NCBI GenBank assembly: GCA_028015205.1
Contig: CM051511.1
Coordinates: forward strand, 36,605,204-36,669,203
Source: Mytilisepta virgata
Lineage: Eukaryota > Mollusca > Bivalvia > Mytilida > Mytilidae
DNA: 64,000 nt
Direction: 5' to 3'
Under the pieces are notes generated by a model, which saw nothing but the letters and a program-made list of their open reading frames with translations, had not been told where the DNA came from and ran no database searches. The stretch's first letter is position 1; each line of letters opens with the position of its first letter. Both the position numbers and the translations under genes were made by a program. Below are positions 35,101 through 47,100 of the stretch, one piece after another.

Positions 35101-38100
35101 TTTGTCAAATTTTCAAAATTTTTTCATTCAAAAATCTTCTCCTCTGAAACCACTGGGCCGATTGGTTTGAAACTTAATAGGAATGATCTGTGACATGTCC
35201 TCTACAAACGATCCTCAATTTATTTTGATCTGACATAAAACATGGCTGTCGTAGCTAAAAATAGAAAATAGGGGTGCATGTGTTGTTTTTGGCTTATAAC
35301 TTAAAAACCATTACAGATATCAAAAATCTGATGGGGTGGGGGGGGGGGGTAAAATTGATCAGCATGACAAGATCTACCTACCCTGAAATTTTGAAGGAAA
35401 TCCCAAAACCCATTTAGGAGTTATTGCCCTTTTTTCGTCAAATTTTCAAAATTTAACATTTTTCGTCATTTATCTCCAAAACTATTTGAGATAGAAGTGA
35501 AATGTAAATTTGAAAAATGTTTGCCATGTTGAGATCTACATACCCTGAAATTTTAAAGGAAATCCTAAAACCAATTTAGGAGTTATTGCCCTTTTTTGTC
35601 AAATAAATTTTCCCTGAACAATTGAACCAATTGCAACAAACTTGGTCAAATAGTTGATTAATTGTCCAAAGTAAACCAAACTCCAGGTGAGTGATACAGG
35701 CTCTGGTGAGCCTCTTGTTGTGTATATGAGTGATAAAAAGGACCATCTGAATTTACATGCTTATATAAAATATGACTTTCTTATAAAGTAAAGTAGCCTC
35801 TAGCCTTTGTTACTTTTATGGACGTCATCATGACTTGGTTGACAGGTATGAAAAAACCGTTTGCCAAATGAAAATGGACCTGTTCCATTGATGTTATCCC
35901 TTCCTCATACCGGATTTGACATGGGCAGCATGGCGGGTGTCCTGCAGGAAGCAGAGACTACTTACTCTTCTGGAGCACCTGAGTCTACCCCGATTTTTTT
36001 GGTGAGGTCCATGTTGTTCTCTGGAGTTTGTCAGTTGTTTCGATTTTTCCCTCCTTCGAATATCCCTTTGCTATTTCTTGACGTGTGTGTTTTTTTAATT
36101 TTGGTTCATTTGTATGTTTGGGAGTTTAGTGTGGCATCCATTCTGCTGAACTAATATGCATGATTGTTTAGGGGCCAGCTGAAGCTGGCCTCCGGCTGTG
36201 GGATTTCTCACTGCGTTGAAGACCCATTGGTAGCCTTGGGCTGTTTTCTGCTCTTTGGTCGTGTTGTTGTCTCTTTGACACATTCCCCGTTTCTATTCTC
36301 TATTCTATGTTTCTATATTCATGAATTTATTATTGCTCAAATTAGATATACATATGTAATAAAGTATATAAAATGCATGGTCATTTTCAGAAAATCAATA
36401 GCTATGTTAATGTGTGTTAGCATTTTTGTTGTTTTTTTATTTCTTTATTGATTATTTTTTTATTGTTTGTTGTTGTTTTATTTACTTTAAGCCCATTCAA
36501 CAACTGACCTTTTTATCATGTATTTCATGAGCTGTTTCACAACAATTTTATTGTTTTCTGTACAATTAAATTTAAATTTATCCTGCAACTAGCTGATTTA
36601 CAGGTTAAATACTGGGGTTGAATAAATTTAAGCTTTATTAGGTCAATAGGCTAATTAAGTATCCTGGTACCCTTGTCCACTTATTCAAGTGTTTCTATTG
36701 TAATCTGGTTCTGTGTTTATGATATCATGATTTCCCAAGATTATGGACCAAAAATCTACTTCAAATTGGCTTTAAATGTTCAATTTTCATGCATTTTCTC
36801 TATAACAGATAACACTTTACAGGATAAACACATATACGTAAATCTTAGTAAATCTCACATTTCTACCTGTTTCTAAGGCTCATACAAATATATATTCTGA
36901 CAATGTCCTAAGATGTGTATTGTATATAATTTCTGTCAAGAAAAATAGTTCACCATGAATTTTAGTCAGTAACTACTTTTCTTTAAAGCTGTACATAGAA
37001 GTGATAAAGAGAGAAATGAAAGAAAAACTGAGAAAACAAGCCACCATCGAAGTAGAAGTAGAGAGCAACACAGAAAAGACGAAAGAGGAAGAGATGACAG
37101 ATCACGACATAAACATAAATCTCCTCCGTCACAACAGAAAGGTAGGACACTAGAAGGAGAGGTGATAAATTTTAGTGAAGACAGCGATTTACAGGAAGGG
37201 GCATATTTTTAGGATAAGGATACTGTAAACTAGATATTAAATGTGACTTTTAGAAAATGTCAAGTATTTGTTTACTGTAAGTTCAGAAATTATTGGGCAC
37301 ATTTATTATTGCAATTTTGTCCTTTTAGACCAAAATGCGATTTTAATTTTTGCAATATTCAGAAAAATTCCGCTTAATTCATATAAAAAATTACAAAATG
37401 CGAGTTTAAATTATTGCGATTACAACCCTGTTGCTATTTTTGCAATAATAAAAACATCACAATAACTTCCGAATTTACAGTATTTAATGGCCTTTTAAGA
37501 GTTTTTTTTGGTTTGTTTCTATTACCACTTCAGTGTATTTTGAATTCATTGAGACTTGTTTATTTGCATTTAAGTGTTTTTACTGTCTTTTGTATTAAAC
37601 TTACTCAGAAGTATGAGGGGAGCACTGAAAAGGTAGAGTGGTGCACAGAAATGGGGACAAGGTGCTCTGCTCTATTTTATGCTAGCTTAAACACTAGACA
37701 CAATTTTCCCAATATACAACAAAAAGTTTGATTGTTAAAATACAGACTGTTTTCCAGTGCAAGGTTTAATGTTCAGCCTTTTTACTCCATCTTCCACAAA
37801 AAATGTTCCCAGTGACATAGCCAATTAGCAGGGGTTGAAATTTTCTGCACACACTTACTAGCACAGGGCTAGCATGAAGGTCAAATCTACTCGTCCTTGA
37901 TAGCAAACTAGAACCCAAGTTATAAGTGCAAGTGAAGTACTAGTCCTAACTCTCTGAAATAATAAAGTTCATGTCTTAACATATTTCTCCCGTAGATGAG
38001 AAAACAAAGTTCATTTACGATTGTCTTTCAAATTTATGGACTTTTCCCACTGTTTTGTCGCTTCGGTATTCTTTTTTATCGATATTTTAAGTTTCTGTAC

Positions 38101-41100
38101 TTTGTTTAAAGTAAAAAATGAAGTTCAACAAGCTGTACCGCTTGTTGTTATTATTACAGGGGCAATGACTTTCTGGTTTCTGTTGAGAGAGCAAAGCTAT
38201 CCGGATCCAGACGGGTATAAAATCGATAATGCGAGTATCCCAAATGCAAATCGATACGATTGGTTGTTTATAATTCAATACAGTGGTTAACTCGACTTCT
38301 ATCTTTTTTTATCGTGGGGAAAATAAGCGGAAAACATAAGATATAAAAACACAAGTGCACTTTTTTATTTGACTAGCCCTTCAGGCTTTTCAGGTCTTGA
38401 AATTGGGTAGCCCGTTGTAAAAAAGGCAACTCCAAATGGTCTGAATAATTAAATTTTCAACCCCTAAATTAAGCTCTAAAAAAATTCTGTGTTTCCAGTA
38501 ACATGATGTATCCTATTTTTCTGATTTCAATCCCTTATTTTTAACAAAGAAAAAATCCATGGAAAAGAGGGATTGCAGTGATTTCTGTCTCAGGAAAGAA
38601 GCTTGTATTTAGAAAATATGACTGCTCTCCAAAGAGGAGGTAAAAAATGTACTCGGAAAAGCAGCATTTTGGCCATGACAGCCAATCATATAGTGCAAAA
38701 CTGACTATTTGTGGCATGAAAAATAAAAAGAAATGAATTTAGATATAATTAGATATAACCAAGTTGTGGTTAAACTTTGTTATGATAAAATACATTCTGT
38801 GACTATGTTTTACAGGAAAACCAACAGAGAAAAAGGAAGAACCTCCAGAATCTCCAAAGAAAAAAGATGAGGAAAAAGCTCCTAAACCAGAGGAGCACCC
38901 TGCTGAAGAAGAAGAAAGTGAGGAGGAATCAGAGGAGGAAGAATCAGATGATTCGGATTCAGATGAATCAGAGTCAGGTAATTAGGCAGTCTCTCTCAAA
39001 ATTATGGCCAGATGACTGGACCTTGGACCAATATGGCCACTATTACTAAAAATACATAAATATGGATATTTATAGTGGACTGAAGATCAGCCGAATTCAG
39101 ATGATGTAGACCTTACATGATTTATAGTGGAAATTTAGATCTGTCAGATTTTTATGCCCCGAGTACGATAGTAGATGTGCATTATGTTTTTTGTGTTCAT
39201 GCGTCTGTTTTTTGTCCATCCGTCCTGAATCAGGTTAAAGTTTTTGGTGATTGTAGTTTAGGGTGAAGTTGTAGTCACATCAACTTGAAACTTAGTACTT
39301 ATGTTCCTTATAATGTGGTCTTTCTAATTTGCAAATTAGGGTTTTGTCCTCATTTTCATGGTTCACTGAACATAGAAATATGATAGTGTGGAAACAGTTC
39401 ATTTTCAGGTTAAAGTTTTTGGTGAAGGTAATTTAGGATCAAGTTTTAGTCACATCAACTTAATACATTACGTTCATTATTATGTGATCTGTCTCAATTG
39501 CATGTCAAATTGGGGATTTGACCCCAATTTCATGGTCCATTGAACATACATAATGATAGTGCAGAAGGGCATCATGTCCTGTGGACACATATTCTTGTTT
39601 AACTATGGATTTATACAAGCAATGGTTTTCTTTATAGATCAGATTTTGTGCTTATATTTTGTTATTGACTTTTGCTGTAAAAGACCACATGACAAACCCT
39701 AGATGTAGTCGATTCCATATCTTTATATTATTACATAATTATACAGTGGAAACCCCCGAAAACCGGCCACTCTGAAAACCGGATTCCTCTGAAAACCGAA
39801 CTATTACTTTTGGTCCGGAATTTTTGCCTATATATTCAAGTAAAAAAATCATCTGAAAACCAGACCCTCTGAATTCCGAACACTGGCTGTACTTTCCAGT
39901 ACAAAACATATATATTCTTGTCAAATTAACCTCCAGAAACCGGCCGAAACAATGTATTACCTGGAAAATCAGTGAACCGTAATACATATCATCCTTAATC
40001 GATCGATGATTGACATCATTAAACTAAATAATCATTTTAAATAAAGGTATGAAAGTTGGTAATCAAACAATAATCAGGCATCAATAAAAATGTCGGATTG
40101 AAATTAAAAACAATTAATTGTATTTAAATAATATCCGCGTGGTACATGTACATACAATGTATGTAAGCACATGGCACAATTTTACAACTTCATTATAATA
40201 CATTGTAATACACTTCTGGTTTCACTCTCCGGATCAGAAACGTCTTTTCTGGAACCTCCTAAAACCAGACCATCTGAAAACCGGCCGATTTCTCCGATCC
40301 TACAGCTGTTCGGTTTACAGAGGTTCCACTGTACTGTATATCATCTAAGGGCTGTCTGCATGCATGATTTTCTTCTGCTGTTGGAAGTCAGGATTTGTAC
40401 ATTATGGTTCCTTTATTATACATATTAAAATGGCTGGAGAAGTATTCTCTTTTTTCCTGTTGCCAAAATCACGTCTCTATCTGTCTCGATTATATAATAT
40501 CATTCCATGATATAAATTTTGTTGCAAAACATTTACGACTCATCAGTTGTTTTAAAGGACAAAAATTTTAAAAGCTGAAAAAAAAATGTTGCTTATATGA
40601 ATAGAGTAATATCTGTTTGGCAAAAGTCTTATATTTTTTTTCAGAGAGTGACAGTGATACTTCTAGTGAAAGTGAGAGTGAAGAAAGTAAACATAGTGAA
40701 GAGGAAAAAGATGTCAATCACATGGGTTAGTAAATGACCACAGGGATGATTTTATTCTGTTTTTTTTTTAGCAGTTTTCTGCTTTTTGCAATCCTGATGT
40801 TTCCATTATTGTTTATTTAGTACATAGGCTGATAGCCATAGTTCATTGGAGGTAATTGATGCCTAATTAAAAGTTTGTCATTACAGTAAAATAAAATATT
40901 TATATCAGATCTACATTGAATGGTGCATTTCTGTTTTTTTCTTGGCTGGAAAAAAATCGTCTCTGTGACTGCCATTGGATAAAAGTAAATAAAATCCCTG
41001 GAATTCTTAACTGGATATTCCAACATTTAAAATCAAGTTCTCAGTTTTGCGATGTATGTCGGACAGATTGGCTTACCGGTGGTTCCAAACTGAATGAAAA

Positions 41101-44100
41101 TCCAGTTTGCTGTCATTCTTCTTATTTTACATCATAAAAAAAATTTTGACATCACAATTTAAAAACTAATTCCAAGTCCACACCAAATTGATTTTTAGAT
41201 CATTGGATACCGCCGCTCCGATTTTCGGACTGTAAATTTTAAGAAAGGTTTTTTTGCCGAAACATTTTGCAAAAATGCTAAATAATGACCCCAAATTCTT
41301 CATTTTTCAAGAAATTAGAAATTAAAAGTGTTCCCCGCTACTAATATTTGGTTTAAAATGGGTTTTTTTCTTCATTTTTTGCAATATTTTAGTTGAAAAA
41401 TATTGTGCTTCACATGAATTTGATCTTCATCTGAAAAACTAGTCCTCAGGAAGATTAAAATTTCGCTCGCTCACACCCATTTTTGCCATAAAAAATCCAA
41501 ATAACAAAAATAAATTTGATGTGTCGTAAGCTGGCTTCCAGTGGGAATTTGGTGTATTATGTAACTTGGTATGGGCTGTGGTCTCATACTATTAGCCCCG
41601 TTTACTATTTAGCAAAATCAATGATACATGTAAGTCTAAGTTCTTATCTCAAAATAAAATTTAATCATACTCCACTAAAGATTATGGAAAAGTCCTGTAA
41701 ATATTAAAAAAAATTTCCAACTCCGACACAGATTTTTATAAACAGAAAAGCTCTAAACAATTGACATACATGTGGCTTAAACAGAAATAACTGCTTGTAA
41801 AGCTTTGCATACAGTTATTGGATTTATATTGAATAAGTTTTATAGAAATTATTCATTAAATTATAAATAAGTTTTCAAAACTTGTTGTAACAATTTCGAA
41901 AACAGGCATTTAGAAAAAACATTTTTTGAAGATATATGAAATAAGACAATTGTGTATATGCTTGTTTGTTGTGATTTTTTTGTACAAACTTCTTATCAAA
42001 GAAGAAAATCTAACCACAAAATTTATGAGATACACAGAAAATAAAACTGTAAACCAATCAGTAAAGTTTTAAAATTCGGTAATGGTCCAAAGAAATAAAC
42101 ATTTTTATGTAAACAAATATTTTCCAGAGAAAGTAAAGTCTAAATTTGATGACCATTCAGATGTAGAGAGTGAGACCCATTCTGTTCACATGAGTGAACA
42201 CGAAGAAGATGGGTATGGTTATCTGGCAGAAACACCGCCGGACTCACCTGTCGAGTTATTACCAGAGTTACCTCCATATTTCCCTGCTATTCAGGGCTGT
42301 CGGAATGTGGAGGAATTTCATTGTTTAAATAGAATCGAGGAAGGTGCTTATGGTGTTGTGTATAGAGCCAAAGACAAAAAAACAGGTATATCTAATGTTT
42401 TACATGTGTTTGTTTTAATATTATTGTTTTAAAAAACTCAACATATACTTTCTAGAGTTTAAAAATATATAAAACCAGATATATCTTTTCCTAACCAATG
42501 TAGGTAAGGGAGATAATTAAATTCTCTCCCTTTTGTCCTGAGGCTAAAAGGGAGACAAATTTATTATCTCCCTTACCTACATTGGTTTCGAAAAGATAAC
42601 TCACTCTGGTTTCTCATTACTACAGATAATAATGCTCTTTATTCGAATTTATCTTATAAATATATTTTGTACAATATTAGGTATCAGTTAGCACCAATAA
42701 AAATGCAATTACATTTTCAGCTACATGTATACATAAAATTTTACCAAGATTACTTAGTTCTTTAATATTATGGACAGCTAGTAACTGTGCTAATTTGAAA
42801 GCAGATGGCCTTATTTTATAATTCGACTTGATGTATCATTTCGCAAATTTTCATATTTTGCACATTCTAAGATGAAATAAAATTCATATTCTATTAGGGG
42901 CCTCGCTGGCTGAGTGGTCTAGGTAGTTCGTCATGATCACTAGCCTGTCAACGCTGGGGTTGTGAGTTCGAATCTCACCTGTGGCGGGGTGTGTTCGACT
43001 CCGATCTTAATTGACAAGGATTACCAATTTTTCTACCGAAGGTCGTGGTTCTCCCTGGGTACTCCGGCTTCCTCCACCAATAAAAACTGGCCGCCGCGAA
43101 ATAGCTAAATGTGCTGAAAACGGTGTAAAACCCAAACTAAACAAACAAACATATTCTATTAACACATACATGTACATGTACTATTATGTCTATCTTTATT
43201 ATAAAATCTACCTACATTGTATTTCAGTATTAAGATTGTGTGATAATTATCCCCATGGCTATAAATGCCCAGGTTGTGAATTTGAAGCCATTTCATTTAA
43301 AGGTGTTTTACTCCAGTATTGCCAAATTTCCTGTGTAAATATTGATGATTCTCTTTGGTGCTCTAGCTGTCTACATAAATTTTAAATAGGCCCCATCATT
43401 TTACAAAAACTTTTTAAACGGTTAAAAACAGATAATGATATTAGGGTAATTTCTTTTAATTCTTACATACTTTGACACAAACTGTTTGACTTATGACTGA
43501 ACAATCTTATTTACTTAATTCTTAAATCTTAAAAATTCTTTTTGAAAAGGTTTATTAACTTCATTGAAAATGCCTGTGAACAAACATAATGAAAAAAAGA
43601 TCTCCATCACAAATTGTTTCAATATTTATTACACTAAGTTGAATATGCTCTAATCCTGCAAAAGTTTGAATTCTTAAAAGCTTCTCAATAATCAATATCA
43701 GTGTTTGTCAATCTGCTATATATCCAATGAAATTATTCCCGTAAATTGTGTGGTTCAAATTTCTTGAAATTTTTATGTTTTTGTCAACAGGTCAAAGTAA
43801 ATATTTCATCAAAATTTTATGAAAACTAAACCAGCCAAATGTATTTTAGTAAAAGTGTTTGGTACCTCCTTATGACAAATCTTCACTAAACCTTAAAAAT
43901 TAAAACCAATGAAAATAAATACTTTATTTTGCAGATGAAATTGTAGCACTGAAGAGATTAAAGATGGAGAAGGAGAAAGAGGGATTTCCTATTACATCTC
44001 TAAGGGAGATAAACACGTTACTGAAAGCTCAGCATCCCAACATTGTTACAGTCAGGGTAATTATCTAATGATTTGACTATTAACTAAACCCTCAGCATCC

Positions 44101-47100
44101 AAACATTGTTACAGTCAGGGTAAGTATCTAATGATTTGGCTATTAACTAAACCCTCAGCATCCAAACATTGTTACAGTCAGGGTAAGTATCTAATGATTT
44201 GGCTATTAACTAAACCCTCAGCATCCAAACATTGTTACAGTCAGGGTAAGTATCTAATGATTTGACTATTAACTAAACCCTCAGCATCCAAAAATTGTTA
44301 CAGTCAGGGTAAGTATCTAATGATTTGGCCATTAACTGAAACCTCAACATCCAAACATTGTTACAGTTAGGGTAAGTATCTAATGATTTGGCTATTAACT
44401 AAACCCTCAGCATCCAAACATTGTTACAGTCAGGGTAAGTATCTAATGATTTGGCTATAAACTAAACCCTCAGCATCCAAACATTGTTACAGTCAGGGTA
44501 AGTATCGAATGATTTGGCCATTAACTGAAACCTCAACATCCAAACATTGTTACAGTTAGGGTAAGTATCTAATGATTTGGCTATTAACTAAAACCTCAAC
44601 ATCCAAACATTGTTACAGTCAAGGTAAGTATCTAATGATTTGGCTATTAAATAAAAGATTTACATCCAAACATGGTAATAGTCAGGGTAAGTATTTAATG
44701 ATTTGGCTTTTAAATAAAAGATTTACATCCAAACATCGTTACACTCAGGGTAAGTATTTAATGATTTGGCTATTAAATAAAAGATTTACATCCAAACATC
44801 GTTACACTCAGGGTAAGTACATGTATCTAATGATTTGGCTGTTGACTAAAACATTGTTATAGTCAGGGTTAGTAACTAATGATTTGGTTATTAAATAAAA
44901 GAATTAGATCCAAACATTGTAATAGTCAGGGTAAGTATCTAATGATTTGGCTATTAACTAAAAGATTTATACAGTCAACTCCACTTAATTGGATATCTAT
45001 TAATAGAATATTCCTCTTATTTGCATACGATTTCGAGACACCAAACCATTTACCATATAGTCTATGTTAATTATCAGACTCTTTTTAAATGCATAATTTT
45101 GTTCTAAATCATGTATATTTTTTTTTTCAAATTTGATACAAAGTCAAGATATATTGACTGAAAATATCTTATAGAAAATAATAAAACAGACTTTAATATG
45201 ATCAAATTAATAAAAAATATTGTTTACAAAGTTCATATACACATGTTTATATAGTAACTATTACAATTAGTGACAACAGAAATGACACATATTGTGTTTT
45301 TACATGAAAATAAAGAATTTCACTTATTTACATAGTCCTGTTAATTGCATAATTTATTCTGACAAAAAGGGTATGCAATTAGGAGGAGTTTATTGTAATA
45401 ATAATTGGACAATATTATTTCTGACTTAATAGTATTTCTACAGAAATTTTCTTAACACTCTTTTCTTGAAACTTGCTTAGTCAGTTGTTTTTTTTCTGTT
45501 GATACAATGTATCTTATTTAGTATGTGTATGCCTGAAAGTTTTCTGGAATTAACTAGATGTCTGAATTTGGATATTTTTATTCCAATGTATTCATAGACA
45601 AAATATTTAAATTTACATGATTTCTAAATTCTGGCACACTCCATACTTTCAACCACGTGAATACATGTATATATTTATACTTTGTACAGATTTTCTCAAA
45701 ATTGGTATACTGTACATTGTACAATAAAACTGGTCTATAAAAGGCAGCCAAGGGACAAGACTGTCCCACAGGGGTTAATTTTACAAGCTATGTTTATCAT
45801 GGGTGACATCTTGGTAGTGCCCTAAGTAGACAGTGATCTTCTATGTAGAGCTGACCTTTAAAGCAGGTCTGACTGTAGTTGTGTTTCATGTAAATATTCT
45901 TCTGTATGTTTGTAATTCCTTTCAGGAAATTGTAGTCGGCAGTAATATGGACAAGATATATATTGTAATGGATTACGTAGAACATGATCTCAAAAGTCTG
46001 ATGGAAACTATGAAACAACCGTTTTTAGTCGGTATGTTTAATGGATAAATTGAATATGAATTTTAAATTTTGTCTGAATATTTAACACAGGTTTCAAACA
46101 GGAGTCCAAGCGCATCCAGGGAAAACAGGACAAAATAGTGTGGTACTTCATTTTACATGTTCTCAGTTTAGAATTGACCTTTAAAATATAAAAAATGTCC
46201 CAATTATGGGAGATAATCGTGAAAATGTATTGGCAGTCAAATTTTACTATCTAGGCGGGAGTTGTTCTGAAATTTGGAGTAACCTCCCTTCTGAAAGTAT
46301 TATTGCCAATTACTGTTTGACGAGATGATATTTACATGTATGTCGATTGCATAATGTCTAAATCAGATTTACTTTTATTGAGATGAGGTAATCTGTTGAT
46401 ATGAAGAATCTTTTTGCCTATTGAATCGCAAACGTAAGCAAATAGAGCACTATTCTGTGAACACTGAAGAAATACTGACTGTATTTTCCTGCCTATAGGT
46501 CGAGACTTTTTTAATTTAAAGTGACCATTTTATCATTATAAGTCTATGGAGAATGTATCAATTAGACCTATAGTCCACATAGACTAATAGTCCAGAAAAT
46601 ACAGTACTTGAAAATTGAAAAAATCCTGGAAAAATCCTTTGAACAAATATCAAAATATTCAAAAGCTTACAATACACATGCTATAAATCAGTAATAAAGT
46701 GAATTAATTTTTTTGTATTTTATTCTTATTTTTTCAGGGGAAGTTAAAACATTACTCAGACAGTTGTTAGTGGGTGTTGCACATCTCCATGACAATTGGA
46801 TAATACATAGAGATTTAAAAACATCAAATTTACTACTTAGCCACAAAGGAATTCTAAAGGTTTGTAATGCAATTTGAACAGTGTTTTTTTGACTGTTTGG
46901 TGGATTTTTGCTTACTCAGATGGTCAAGAAGACTGCAAAAACCTTTGTACTTATCTCATTTATGAATTATATTTCATGTGCACTCATGGTGAAAACTGGA
47001 GTTCAAAGCCAATAATGGAATAGAATGTGTCTTTAACAGCATACAATGTCAGTTTTCCCTGAGAGAATTGCAGAAGGTCTAATAAAAGAATTTCAAAATT

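Noticed and set aside
38021..38290. 89-codon plus-strand frame with a hydrophobic start
   Set aside because: Begins in a retroelement UTR fragment inside CDK11 intron 5 and lacks splice context.
42897..42975. A functional tRNA gene
   Set aside because: A and B boxes are present, but the cloverleaf is irregular and the unit continues into a SINE body with a tail and target duplication.
43200..43385. Cys-pair pattern (CPGC...CSSC) that resembles a zinc-binding segment
   Set aside because: Lies in CDK11 intron 8 after a SINE, with no splice sites or family match; probably chance.
44572..44862. An open frame of repeated 21-residue units (MIWLL..K)
   Set aside because: It is the 63-bp junction array read in a frame different from exon 9; the periodic protein is a by-product of the unit being divisible by three.
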